Origin: Symbiodinium natans
Lineage: Eukaryota; Sar; Dinophyceae; Suessiales; Symbiodiniaceae
Assembly: GCA_905221605.1 (NCBI GenBank)
Contig: CAJNDS010002807.1
Coordinates: 18,501 to 82,500 of the forward strand
Reading direction: 5' to 3'
DNA length: 64,000 nt
The notes beneath the pieces were generated by a model that ran no database searches, was not told where the DNA came from, and worked only from the letters and a program-made list of their open reading frames with translations. Position numbers and translations under genes: made by a program. Below, piece after piece: positions 39,563 through 49,273 of this stretch (position 1 is its first letter; each line of letters starts with the position of its first letter).

Positions 39563-40182
39563 TCACGAGACCAATCGGTGAGGCCTACGCCCTGAGATGC
39601 CCGTGGCTGCAGGACACCGGCGAGGCAGATTGCCTGCCAGTTTTGCCGTCGGGTGTTGCTGCAAAAAGCCGAGCCCCTGCATGCCTCAAAAGAGGCATCG
39701 AATGCGCGCCGGCTGGTGGAGTTTTGGATGACGCAGGCCCATTGCACGAGTTGAGACCTGTTGCACCAGCCTGGATAGCTGGTTTACCTGAATCTGATAA
39801 TGCACCGGCTTCATGAACGGTGCCCTTCTTCACGGAATCCAAGACATCGCCAGTTTTGTCGTGTCTTGTTCCTGCCATCATGCAGTTCATCGCTTTTTGG
39901 GTTCGAAGTGCAGATGCAAGTGGGGTGCGGAGATGTTGACGGTGAGATGGCAAGCTTCTCCTGCAGCAGGTGAACGAGTGCAGCGGCCGCTTGATTTCTG
40001 CACGTCGCACGAGACTCGGCAGCTTCATAGGTGATAGAGGCTCCAGTTGTTTCATGTCAGCTCCCGAATTTTCAGTTTCTGATGTAATTCAAGGGTATCG
40101 CCGTCTGACCGAGAGTCAGGCACCGAAGGGAAGACGAATTCAACAACCGGCAGCAGCATCACTGGATTGCCTGAGAGTTTGA
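39556..40182 (+). pseudogene. Long frame interrupted only by three TGA codons
   Basis: One plus-strand frame over 209 codons shows protein-like sequence (EAYALRCPWLQDTGEADCLP; PFFTESKTSPVLSCLVPAIM; GKLLLQQVNECSGRLISARR; SVSDVIQGYRRLTESQAPKG). It is broken by TGA at 39814, 39937 and 39943 and ends at TGA 40180. No TAA or TAG interrupts it. It could be a decayed gene, several exons in one frame (GGTGAG at 39941 resembles a donor), or chance. A minus-strand ORF (39585-40055) overlaps it. Confidence 0.4.
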
Positions 40183-40224
40183 GGCCCAGAGCCTGCCACA
40201 TTTTTTGAAGCCCTCCCCCCCCCT

Positions 40225-40348
40225 CTAAACCCTAAGCCCTAAGCCCTAAACCCTAAACCCTAAGCCCTAAGCCCTAAACCCTAAGCCCTAAACCCTAAAC
40301 CCTAAGCCCTAAACCCTAAACCCTAAGCCCTAAACCCTAAACCCTAAG
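40225..40348 (-). repeat. CCCTAAA/CCCTAAG array
   Basis: Alternates CCCTAAG and CCCTAAA units in a near-regular higher-order pattern. Confidence 0.9.
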
Positions 40349-40397
40349 GAGCCCCCACATTTCCCCCTGGATCTTTAAAAACTGAATGATGTCCATG

Positions 40398-40488
40398 TAC
40401 ATGTACCCACATAGTATATACTTGGGCCCTAAAGCTACTAAATGGGAACCCCATTAAGCCCCAAGTATATCCTACATAGGTACATGTA
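40398..40488. mobile_element. MITE-like element with 29 bp inverted ends
   Basis: TACATGTACCCACATAGTAT..ACTTGGG at the left pairs with CCCAAGTATATCCTACATAG..GTACATGTA at the right; 91 bp, no coding. A fragment of its interior (agtagctttagggccca) occurs inverted at about 39030-39060. Confidence 0.7.
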
Positions 40489-40530
40489 CTAGATGCCTGT
40501 GTACTGGCAACTGTTAAAGTTCTAAGACCC

Positions 40531-40610
40531 TTATCCAAAACGGCCGCCGACAAGATCCCAGGAGTGTCCTGCAGTGCCTTCACTGCTTTCCATGCCCAGC
40601 CCCTCGCCTC
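40531..40610 (+). CDS. Possible exon, unknown
   Basis: Frame AADKIPGVSCSAFTAFHAQP then LASKVRTR before a TTAGGG repeat; an alternative frame is open, and no clear acceptor exists. Confidence 0.35.
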
Positions 40611-40836
40611 GAAAGTGCGGACGCGGACTTAGGGTCTTTCTTGGTTTAGCTGGTGGGGTTGAGGGTTTGGGGTTTAAGGTTTACTTAAAGGTTCATGGTA
40701 CGTAGTAGGTAATTATAACTGTACTTTTAACCCACTTATAAGCCCCTTAAGTGCCCTAATGTAGGGCTTAGAGTTTGGGGTTCGGGTTTGAGGGGGTTTA
40801 GGGGTTGAGGGTCATCTGGGCGGGTGTAGTGTTCAG

Positions 40837-40995
40837 CTCCCCGACCAAGGATGGCAACCACTTCTCCAGGCCGAAACTCAGTTGCCTAGCCTGATGATCA
40901 GTGATACTGTAGTTGATTCTAGAGCCGTGGTCTCTGCAACCTTTCGGATTGATTACAGTTCGTTCTGCCTCAGGAGCATGGTGGCTGTCCGCACT
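40837..40995 (+). CDS. Exon-like, unknown
   Basis: Acceptor GTAGTGTTCAG; 53 codons: LPDQGWQPLLQAETQLPSLM, ISDTVVDSRAVVSATFRIDY, SSFCLRSMVAVRT, then TAG. A GC donor after ATGGTG (about 40983) is possible. Strong coding appearance; other frames closed. Confidence 0.65.
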
Positions 40996-41040
40996 TAGGT
41001 CTGCTGAAGTCTTGGCATGGAATGGGTCAGCCTGATCTCA

Positions 41041-41173
41041 ACCCTAAACCCTAAACCCTAAAGCCTAAACCCTAAACCCTAAACCCTGAACCCTGAACCC
41101 TAAACCCTAAACCCTAAACCCTAAACCCTAAACCCTGAACCCTGAACCCTGAACCCTGAAACCCTAAACCCTA
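41041..41173 (-). repeat. CCCTAAA/CCCTGAA array
   Basis: About 18 units, ends 18 bp before the acceptor at 41191. Confidence 0.9.
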
Positions 41174-41191
41174 AGCGAATATTCTTGGCAG

Positions 41192-41262
41192 GCTCTCGAT
41201 GCTCTGTCGGGATGCCACCTTCCGAGCTCTTCAGAGAGAGGGACATGAGGCTTGGAAGGCAG
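41192..41262 (+). CDS. Exon-like with canonical splice sites
   Basis: Acceptor ATATTCTTGGCAG, donor GGCAG|GTAGGG: LSMLCRDATFRALQREGHEA then WKA. The TTTAGGG array starts 10 bp inside the intron. Confidence 0.68.
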
Positions 41263-41380
41263 GTAGGGGGTTTAGGGTTTAGGGTTTAGGGTTTAGGGTT
41301 TAGGGTGGCTTTGTACATGCCACCCTTGTTCGGAGAATGAGCAGTACGATGAGTATGTGCCTTTTTAAGACGGGCGTCAG

Positions 41381-41683
41381 CAAGAGCAGGGGCGACAAAC
41401 TAAGGAAAGCCTCATCACCAAGCTTCACGAGTCTGCAAACAGTTGCCAAGAGAGCGTGGCTGGGGTCCTGAACCACGCGCTACGGCTTGCTGCATCTCCG
41501 ACTGGTGCGGCCAGCGAGATCCCCAGAACTTCTCTGCTGATGATAATTAGCCCCTTCGGGCCAGACATTCGACGGTGCGTGCGTTCTACAAGTTTCTTTG
41601 GAGGTGGTCGGTCCGGTACCACTGTATGTCCAAGCAAAGTTCTTTTCATGTCGAGCATCTCTTGTATTCTCAAGGAAGGCTGA
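41381..41683 (+). CDS. Larger exon, unknown protein
   Basis: After acceptor TTTTTAAGACGGGCGTCAG about 100 codons stay open: QEQGRQTKESLITKLHESAN, SCQESVAGVLNHALRLAASP, TGAASEIPRTSLLMIISPFG, PDIRRCVRSTSFFGGGRSGT, to TGA. The largest exon-like island between 14 and 47 kb. Family not recognised. Confidence 0.6.
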   Translation, partial: QEQGRQTKESLITKLHESANSCQESVAGVLNHALRLAASPTGAASEIPRTSLLMIISPFGPDIRRCVRSTSFFGGGRSGTTVCPSKVLFMSSISCILKEG

Positions 41684-41940
41684 TTCTCCAATGCATTACT
41701 CGAGGTGCCGTGTGGCCGTGTAGTTGAGATTCATTGTGCCTTGCACTTGGGTGCTTCCTTGGTAACGCTGTCCAAGGCTGGAGCACCGACAGCGGCGTGC
41801 CTGCACTTTTAGGGTTTAGGGTTGAGGGTTGAGGGTTTAGGGTTTGGTCCATGTTGCTGTTCAGGATGCCTGACATCCTTGAGTCCTTGAACACCTGCGA
41901 TGCTTAAGCATATCCGACTTCTCTCGGGGGCACACTTGAG

Positions 41941-42085
41941 GCAGCCAGCACATCTTCGGAACCGAGCAATGTCAGGCTGGGAGTTGCTCCGATTGGTTCC
42001 AAAGAGCATTGAAACATGGCCCCGTGTAGTGCTTATGGCGCCTTTCAACCACATAAAGCCGCGCAGAGAACATGAAGGGCACTGA
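41941..42085 (+). CDS. Exon-like, unknown, with stop
   Basis: Acceptor GCACACTTGAG; QPAHLRNRAMSGWELLRLVP then KSIETWPRVVLMAPFNHIKP and RREHEGH, stop. Basic C-terminus. Confidence 0.5.
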
Positions 42086-42511
42086 CACCTTTTTCATGCT
42101 TTTTGGGCTTGCGGTCTTGTGACATGTTCTAGTCGTACTTCCAATGTAGGGTAGGTGAGTTTTGTGGACGAAGATCCTCTGACACCTGTGAGGCAGCAGC
42201 TGTCTTTCGACATCAGCTCAGTCAGTGTGTCTCCAGGCTTGCACATGCAGAGTGGGTGTGCCCTAAGCCCTAAGCCCTAACCCCACTTCCAAAACCCCGA
42301 ACCCTGATTACTGAATCCGAGACCTTAGAGCTTAAGCCCAAAAGCCGCCCGGCTTCGGAAATCCAAGGTTCCGCCAGCCTACTATCTGACGATGGACGGG
42401 GCCACGCCACCGATGCAGTGGCCGCTTCTGCAAAGCTGCGAGTACTTTCAGGCCCGACTGGCAAGCAGGAGCTGGCAAGATAAGCCCTTCTAAACCCTAC
42501 AAGGGGACCCT

Positions 42512-42642
42512 TATGAACCCTAAACCCTAAACCCTAAACCCTAAACCCTAAACCCTAAAACCTAAACCCTAAACCCTAAACCCTAAACCCTAAACCCTAC
42601 ACCCTAAAACCTAAACCCTAAACCCTAAACCCTAAACCCTAA
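42512..42642 (-). repeat. CCCTAAA array (about 18 units)
   Basis: Near-perfect heptamers. Confidence 0.95.
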
Positions 42643-42656
42643 CAATCTTTTCTGAG

Positions 42657-42746
42657 GGCTTGCATCCCCCTTATGGCAAGGTGACGTCACCCCTGCGGCG
42701 CTGGATTGACCTGCTTGGGCAGCACCTGCAACTCGACGGCGCCGGG
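42657..42746 (+). CDS. Exon-like, unknown
   Basis: Acceptor ATCTTTTCTGAG; GLHPPYGKVTSPLRRWIDLL then GQHLQLDGAG. The donor is either GC (GACG|GCGCCG, 42739) or GA (GCCGG|GATTAA). Followed by TTTAGGG-type repeats. Confidence 0.65.
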
Positions 42747-43084
42747 ATTAAGGGGTTTTGGGGGGGCTTTAAGGGGTTTAGGGTTTAGGGGTTTTGGGGG
42801 GTTTTAAGGGGGTTTAGGGTTTAGGGTTTGCAGGGGTTTCAGGGTTTAGGAGTTCGGGATCAGGACTTCCGCGCCCTTATCCTTTCTCAATCCAATGCCT
42901 CCAGGAAAGACCCGCCTTGCATCCCCTCAGTGCAAGGCCACCCCATGTCCTAAACCCCAAACCCCAAACCCCAAACCCTAAACCCTAAACCCTAAACCCT
43001 AAACCCCAAACCCTAAACCCCAACCCCTAAACCCCTAAACCCTACACCCTCCGAACCGAACTCCATACTACGACTGGCCTCCAG

Positions 43085-43200
43085 CATCCTCGACTTCTCC
43101 TGGGTCACGCGACATACTCAGGACTTTGGGGCTGCTACCCTAAGCACCCATTTCATGCAGGGCTTATGCCTCAAATGCCGGTTACATTGGGGTGCGACAT
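43085..43200 (+). CDS. Exon-like, unknown
   Basis: After acceptor TGGCCTCCAG: ILDFSWVTRHTQDFGAATLS then THFMQGLCLKCRLHWGAT. The frame also extends upstream through the array edge, so the start is uncertain. Confidence 0.45.
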
Positions 43201-43453
43201 GATGGCCTACTAGTTTGTTGGGACCTGTGAACCCTAAACCCTAGTCGCAACTCCAAAAGTACTTCACAAATCCTTCCCGAAACTTTTTTTAATACCCTGG
43301 ACAGTAAAACACAAAACCTTGAAAAAGCCCATACAAAACCATCCCCGACAGTGAGCCCGCCGGGTAAGCCACCCTGAACCCTGAACCCTGAACCCTGAAC
43401 CCTGAACCCTGAACCCTAAACCCTGAACCCTAAACCCTAAACCCTAAACCCAG

Positions 43454-43511
43454 GCTTGTGGGATCCTTCAAGCTGAACTTTGATGCCCTGCGCCGCGCTT
43501 GTGGCTGCAGA
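43454..43511 (+). CDS. Exon-like, unknown
   Basis: Acceptor CCCAG at the end of a CCCTGAA/CCCTAAA array; LVGSFKLNFDALRRACGC; GC donor CAGA|GCGGGG. Confidence 0.5.
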
Positions 43512-43519
43512 GCGGGGTG

Positions 43520-45300
43520 TTGCGGTCTAGGGCTTGTGGTAGGGCAGTAGGTGTGTCGGTTTAGGGGGGTCCAGGGAGTCGAGCGAAGTTAGCTAGATGT
43601 GGAGAAAGCGGTGGAGCTTTGGAGCTCAACCTAGCGGGGCTCCTTAAGGGGCTTATCAGTGGGTTATAAGTACCTGTCAGAAGTGCCAAGGCAACGTCCA
43701 TCGCTACAACGAAATGCACTCCTTCGCAAAACAGGTGTGCAGCTTGGCAGCGATTGGGAACGAGCGGGGAGGGAGGGCCCGCCCTTAATTACCACAAGGG
43801 ACCTCTGTCACTAAGTTCTACGCCCGAAGCCCTAAGCCCTAAACCCTGAACCCTAAGCCCTAAACCCTAATCCCTTACGACAAGGAACCTGTGTCCTAGG
43901 TTATAGTACTTAGAAGGAAGTCAGCGCAGGGCCTCCATGAACTTCCGGTACCGGGGCGGTGGGGTGTAGGGTTCGGGTTTCAGGGTCTTGGGTATTGGGT
44001 CATTGGGTTTTTTTTGGCACGGTGTTATTGGGGTAGCAGGCCTTCTCAGCACTAGCAGGTCTCAAGGGTCCTAGTTGTGGCTTGAGTCTTCAGGTTCCCG
44101 ATACGCCTTCCTAACGTTCTGCACGGACCTGCTCAAGTCCGAGCGCAAGATGAACTGTGTCTTGGTCATAGTTGGGTAACATTTTACATTTTTAAGGTTA
44201 CTTGAACCCATTAAGGAATAGAAATTGGAGTTTTTAATTCGGTCCCAACCATGAACTAGGTGTTGTGAGCCGGGTGGACCAGGGCTCGATCCAGTTGGCG
44301 TGCCCAGTCGCTTGGTCCAAGGGCCCTGAACCCTGAACCCTAAACCCGAAACCCTAAACCCTAAACCCTCAACCGTCAACCCTGAACCCTGAACCCAAAA
44401 CCCCGGCCGATGGAGTAAGCATGCACATGGCGGTCTTGATCAACTTGTATTAGCGCGTCTTGGTGCGTAGGAGAAATGAGCCTAGGAAATGGTGGGCTTC
44501 TTTCGAAGCATTCATATACCACTGGGGCTGCTGGCAAGCCATGATGTTGCTGTACGCCCCGTGGTGGAGGAGAAGAAGGCAGACACCTTAGCCTTGAAGC
44601 CTGCGACCCTAAATCCCTCAACCCTGAACCCGAAAGCCCGAGTCACGCATAACTCAACCCTCCAGAATAAACCCTAAACCCTAAACCCTAAACCCTAAAC
44701 CCTAAACCCTAAACCCTAAACCCTAAACCCTAAACCCTAAACCCTAAACCCTACGTTTAAAACAAGAAGGCTTGAGGACCGAAGACACTGAATGCCCCCG
44801 TCAGGCACTTCTTTGCAATGTGGAGGATGGGCAAAGTGTGGAGTGCCTTTGTCCAAGGAGTGGAAAACCCATGGATCCAGAAGTTAAAAAAATTAAATCC
44901 TGATTTAATTGTTGTGTTTGGGTTGGGTTTTGACCTACCTCGACATACCTTCTCCCTACAAAAACACAACCAAGGAGTGCATGGATTTACGCACGAGGAT
45001 TCTAGGGTTTGGGGGCTTTCGGGTTTGAAGGGTTTCAGGGTTTCAGGGCTTTGGCTGCGGTTTCTTGGCTGGGGTTCTGGGGTGTGGGGTTGTCAGGAGA
45101 CCCGATCCCAAAACCCAAAGCCCTAAACCCTAAACCCTAAACCCTAAACCCTAAACCCCAAAAAACCTAAACCCTAAACCCCAAAAGCCCTAAACCCTAA
45201 ACCCCAAAAAGCCCTAAACCCTAAACCCCAAAAAGCCCTAAACCCTAAACCCCAAAAAGCCCTAAACCCCAAACCCTAAGCCCCAAGCCCTAAATCCCCA
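43520..45300. other. Array-rich, no supported exon
   Basis: CCCTAAA/CCCTGAA arrays at 43800-43870, 44320-44400, 44668-44754 and 45120-45305, several AT-rich stretches and short ORFs without splice support. Confidence 0.4.
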
Positions 45301-45324
45301 AACCGTCTTGCTGGCTTGCTCAAG

Positions 45325-45396
45325 GATCTGCCCGTTCAAGACAAAGATGGTGGCGCAGCTGGCGCTGGACGTCTCCAGCCCGGCACCTTGACTCTG
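45325..45396 (+). CDS. Exon-like, unknown
   Basis: Acceptor GCTTGCTCAAG; two frames open: ICPFKTKMVAQLALDVSSPA and LPVQDKDGGAAGAGRLQPGT. GTTTGGGG donor from the following array. Confidence 0.5.
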
Positions 45397-45698
45397 GTTT
45401 GGGGTTTAGGCTTTAGGGTTCAGGGTTTAGGGTTCAGGGTTTAGGGTTTAGGGTTTAGGGTTTAGGGTTTTGGGTTTAGGGTTTAGGGTTTAGGGTTTTG
45501 GGTTTAGGGTTTGGGGTTTCAGGGCTCAAGAGATGGCGAAGTGTAAGGTTCAGCAGGTTTAGAGTTTAAGGCTTCGGGGTTTAGTTAAGGGCAGTTTCAC
45601 GGGCACTTAGTAGGGTCCCTTTCCCTTTACAAGGGGTACATAACGTGTACCCGTTTATGGGCCCATATTCAGGGACCATGTAACTACCCTTAGAGTTT

Positions 45699-45871
45699 AG
45701 GAGCTCCTAGGTTGCCCTTTAGGAGTTCCTAGGCTGCCCTTGCCCTTCAGGAGCTCCTAGGCTGCCCTTGAGGAGCTCCTAGGTTACCTTTTAAGGAGCT
45801 CCTAGGTTACCTTTTAAGGAGCTCCTAGGTTGCCCTTTAGGAGCTCCTAGGCTGCCCTTTAGAGCCTCTTA
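45699..45871 (+). repeat. Minisatellite AGGAGCTCCTAGGTTGCCCTTT
   Basis: Eight to nine units of 19-29 bp, each containing the nested palindromes AGGAGCTCCT and CCTAGG. The last unit runs into the exon at 45873: TTAG|GTTGCCCT is both the unit's internal sequence and the exon's splice acceptor plus first codons. Confidence 0.85.
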
Positions 45872-45872
45872 G

Positions 45873-46004
45873 GTTGCCCTGTATCGACTCACGGCCTCCG
45901 CCATCTTCATCTCCCTGCCCAACGGCCATCTGCTGCGCCATGCCATTCTCGCCCGGCAGCACCCGGCGGCCCGGCTGGCAAGGGGAATGCAACGTGGGTG
46001 CAAG
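45873..46004 (+). CDS. Exon-like, unknown, 44 codons
   Basis: Acceptor AGCCTCTTAG; VALYRLTASAIFISLPNGHL, LRHAILARQHPAARLARGMQ, RGCK; GT donor AAG|GTTAAG. Phase 0 at both ends. Very strong coding appearance; family unknown. Confidence 0.68.
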
Positions 46005-46414
46005 GTTAAGCCTAACAAGCCAAGCAAGTTTAGGGTTTGGGGTTTAGGGTTTGGGGGTTAGGGGTTTCGGGTTTGGGGTTTAGGGTTCCGGGTTTCGGGT
46101 TTAGGGTTTGGGGTTTAGGGTTTGGTGTAGGGAGGCGGCGGCCAAGTTCCAAGGCCAGGCTAGCAGTAGCAGCCGCTGGTGTCACAAGCGGGGACGTGAA
46201 CCTGAACCAAGTCAATCCCAAGCTACCGAAGCCCTTAAGCCTATCGACCCCAAACACCTAAACCCTCAACCTTACAAACCCCAAACCCAAACCCTAAACC
46301 TAAACCCGAAACCCTAAGCCCAAAGCCCTAAACCCTAAACCCTAAACCCTAAACCCTAAACCCTAAACCCGAAACCCCAAACCCTAAACCCTAAACCCTA
46401 AACCCTGTGCTGAG

Positions 46415-46498
46415 GAAGTGTTCGGCCCGTACCCTGACCTACGGCAAGCCCGGAAGATGCATTCGGAGGGCGGCCTCTGGGGCTCCGTGTGGGAGCAG
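46415..46498 (+). CDS. Exon-like, unknown
   Basis: Acceptor CTGTGCTGAG after a CCCTAAA array; EVFGPYPDLRQARKMHSEGG then LWGSVWEQ; GC donor CAG|GCTGGG. Phase 0. Could be an N-terminal exon of the helicase gene downstream; that is a guess from position and strand. Confidence 0.65.
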
Positions 46499-46516
46499 GC
46501 TGGGTCCGGAAAGATA

Positions 46517-46650
46517 GGGTTTAGGGTTTAGGGTTTAGGGTTTAGGGTTTAGGGTTTAGGGTTTAGGGTTTAGGGTTTAGGGTTTAGGGTTTAGGGTCCA
46601 GGGTTCAGGGTTAGGGTTTAGGGTTTAGGGTTAGGGTTTAGGGTTCAGGG
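46517..46650 (+). repeat. TTTAGGG array
   Basis: About 18 units with TTCAGGG and GGTTAGG variants at its far end. Confidence 0.95.
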
Positions 46651-46945
46651 TTATAGAGCCACAGTTGTGCATGCACGGGACTGTAGCCTACAGTCGGAAG
46701 AGATCGTTCCGTCGATTGCGGAGGTGCAGTTGTCCCGAATGTGTGCAGCTGCCTTGATGCCGCGAGCAAGCGCCTGGGAAAGGAAATGAGCTTCTCAAAC
46801 GCTAAACCCTAAACCCTAAACCCTAGACCCTAGACCCTAGACCCTAGACCCTAAACCCTAGACCCTAAACCCTAAACCCTAAACCCTCAAACCCTAAACC
46901 CGAAACCCGAAACCCTTAACCCTAAACCCTAAACAAGCCACTCAG

Positions 46946-47050
46946 GGGCAGTGGCGCCCTACTACATGACCACGTCATGCCGGGGGCTGCCGAGCCAATG
47001 GTTTCCAGGCACTTGCCTGAGTCAGTGGTTGCTCTTGGACCAAGAGAGAG
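46946..47050 (+). CDS. Exon-like, unknown
   Basis: Acceptor CCACTCAG; GSGALLHDHVMPGAAEPMVS then RHLPESVVALGPRES. Both sides carry CCCTAAA arrays in the same orientation. Confidence 0.5.
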
Positions 47051-47239
47051 CCCTAAACCCAAAACCCTAAACGCTAAACCCGAAAACCCTAACCCTAAAC
47101 CCTGAACCCTAAACCCCAAATCCAACAGACTCTTCATAGTTGAGGAATAATCTACCTTATGCCGTATCACCTTTACAAACGGATCCTTTAATGAGTCGCT
47201 CAGGCCGAAGAGGCAACTGCGTGCAGGTGCAGGCCTGGC

Positions 47240-47500
47240 CTAAACCCTAAACCCTAAACCCTAAACCCTAAACCCTAAACCCTAAACCCTAAACCCTAAA
47301 CCCTAAACCCTAAACCCTAAACCCTAAACCCTAAACCCTAAACCCTAAACCCTAAACCCTAAACCCTAAACCCTAAACCCTAAACCCTAAACCCTAAACC
47401 CTAAACCCTAAACCCTAAACCCTAAACCCTAAACCCGAAACCCGATACCCGATACCCGAAACCCTAAACCCTAAACCCTAAACCCTAAACCCTAAACCCT
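47240..47500 (-). repeat. Longest clean CCCTAAA array (about 37 units)
   Basis: 260 bp of near-perfect heptamers with one CCCGATA variant patch at about 47435-47458. Confidence 0.97.
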
Positions 47501-47543
47501 TAGGGATCCTTAAGAAGGGAGGCCGTTTGGTGCTGCCCTGTAG

Positions 47544-47602
47544 CTCCATGAGGTGCCGGCCTGCTACCGTGGCCTTGAAGGTCTCCATCGCCTGAGGGAC
47601 CG
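47544..47602 (+). CDS. Exon-like, unknown
   Basis: Acceptor GCTGCCCTGTAG; LHEVPACYRGLEGLHRLRD; GC donor ACCG|GCGATT, with a TTTAGGG array starting 5 bp later. Confidence 0.62.
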
Positions 47603-47900
47603 GCGATTTAGGGTTTAGGGTTTAGGGTTTAGTTTAGGGTTTAGGGACGCTTCTAAGTAGGGCTATGAGTATGGCAGCTCTACTTTATCCCCATTTGGGG
47701 TACTTTTCACCCCTATCCATAAGTACCGCCATAAGTATGGCATCTATACTTATGTGCCTCTTGAGGGTACACAGAACCCTAAACCCTAAACCCTAAGCCC
47801 TAAACCCTAAGCCCTAAACCCTAAACCCTAAACCCTAAATCCTAAACCCTAAACCTCAACCCCTAAACCCTAAACCGCCCTGAATGATTTCGCACATGAG

Positions 47901-48056
47901 AGGAAGGACACTTGGCGATTATCTGGCGCAGTGGCAACAACCAGGAGCCTGCTCGTGTTGTGCAATCTTGAGACTCTTCGCGGCTGGGAAGATTTCTTCA
48001 TGAAGCTTCATGCGATTAAGAACATCTCATATCTGACATGTATTCGACTGTTGCAT
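47901..48056 (+). CDS. Exon-like, unknown
   Basis: Frame RKDTWRLSGAVATTRSLLVL, CNLETLRGWEDFFMKLHAIK, NISYLTCIRLLH to TAG. It overlaps the next ORF in another frame, so one may end by splicing near 48030. Confidence 0.58.
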
Positions 48057-48256
48057 TAGACTCGCCCATAAGATGTGCTCTGGGCCATAAGGAGCTCTGG
48101 ACAGGGTACGGCCGCGTCACGCACATCGATAGCACGGAGCGGATGAAGCGGAAGACACAGCTCTGCCTCTTCTCTGAGTTGATCGCAAAGTATAGGTGCA
48201 CTGTAGAACCCGATCCTGTGCCACAGGCTTGTTCAGTGTGTGCGCCTAAACCCTAA
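48038..48256 (+). CDS. Exon-like ORF, possibly PH-domain-like
   Basis: MYSTVALDSPIRCALGHKEL then WTGYGRVTHIDSTERMKRKT, QLCLFSELIAKY and a GTGCAC donor at about 48197. The pattern gRVTH..(R/K)KTQLCLFSEL recalls the beta-strands of PH domains in Rho-GEF proteins, but this is a weak resemblance from one exon. Confidence 0.42.
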   Translation: MYSTVALDSPIRCALGHKELWTGYGRVTHIDSTERMKRKTQLCLFSELIAKYRCTVEPDPVPQACSVCAPKP

Positions 48257-48497
48257 AACCTAAACCCTAAACCCTAAACCCTAAACCCTAAACTCTAAAC
48301 CCTAAACCCTAAACCCTAAACCAGCCAAGGTTGGCACTACATGGAGCACGGCACCTGCAGCCAGCCTGATTGTTGGTTTGCCCACGGTGCTGTCCTTGGT
48401 TTGGAAGAGTTTGAGGGGGCACGCTCCAGGAGTTTCATCACACAAGGCACATGATAGGATCGCCTGCAAGGTGAGGATGACATTCGAGAGGAGATAG

Positions 48498-48941
48498 TTG
48501 TACTATGTTGTGCTGCTTCGTTGTCTACCTGCACGACTTCTGCTCTCGGAGCAGAAAGAAGACTTGCTATCCATAAGCGTTGCATGGCAGGAGCTTATCA
48601 AGGCGACCATCACCCTTAGCAAGTGTTCAGAAGACTCCATGCCAGACTGGGCATCGGAAATCGAAACGAACATGGACGTCTACTTTGCGGCTCTGGCCTT
48701 AGACTCCGGGCGCCGACATGCGCCCTCTGTGTCTTCCGTGGGGCAGAACTCTGTAGCCGAGTTTTGCCGGCATGCAAGTGCTCAGGCAATCTTCACCCAT
48801 GATTTGCAGAGTCTTAAAAGCATCAAAGACTCAGCCAACATGGCCAGAGACCATCAGCGAGCTGCTTGGTTAAGTTTTAGAAGCGCAGCCGTTCATATTC
48901 CCATAAATCATGCCCTCATACACTGCATTATTTTGCGCTGA
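48498..48941 (+). CDS. Exon-like ORF, 147 codons, unknown
   Basis: Opens after GAGATAG and reads SEQKEDLLSISVAWQELIKA, TITLSKCSEDSMPDWASEIE, TNMDVYFAALALDSGRRHAP...SVAEFCRHASAQAIFTHDLQ to TGA. Lies just upstream of the helicase exons on the same strand. No domain recognised. Confidence 0.55.
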   Translation: MYYVVLLRCLPARLLLSEQKEDLLSISVAWQELIKATITLSKCSEDSMPDWASEIETNMDVYFAALALDSGRRHAPSVSSVGQNSVAEFCRHASAQAIFTHDLQSLKSIKDSANMARDHQRAAWLSFRSAAVHIPINHALIHCIILR

Positions 48942-49142
48942 ACAGTATAATATACTGTGACAATGCTCCCTCAATGGCAAATGGTAGCTAGCATAGCAGT
49001 GGTAGTGGTAGTGGTGGTTGTAGTACGAGCAGTAGCAGCAGTCGGCGCTACTCCCATGATGCTAGCCTAAAGCCTAAACCCTAAACCCTAGACCCTAAAA
49101 CCCCTAGCCCCTAAGCCCGAAACCATAAACCCCAAACCCTAG

Positions 49143-49273
49143 ACGTGATTATGGCAGCCGAGGATGGTCGGAAATCCATCATCAACCGACTTCTCTTCAA
49201 GGCTGGAGGCGCGGTCCGAAGCCGTTTTAAAGTTCCCAGAAGCTCTGAATCCCAACCATTTCCGTCTCTGGAG
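49143..49273 (+). CDS. Helicase exon, pre-core region
   Basis: The acceptor CCCTAG comes from the array. VIMAAEDGRKSIINRLLFKA, GGAVRSRFKVPRSSESQPFP, SLE; GT donor GAG|GTTAGG. Phase 0 to the next exon. Confidence 0.7.

Noticed and set aside
39585-40055. Minus-strand ORF of 156 codons
   Set aside because: Possible, but the plus-strand frame over the same bases looks more protein-like; kept only as a caution in the feature note.
24900-47200. Many small ORFs of the form LGFRVxGLGFRV or LNPKPxTLNPKP
   Set aside because: These are direct translations of TTTAGGG/CCCTAAA-type repeats.
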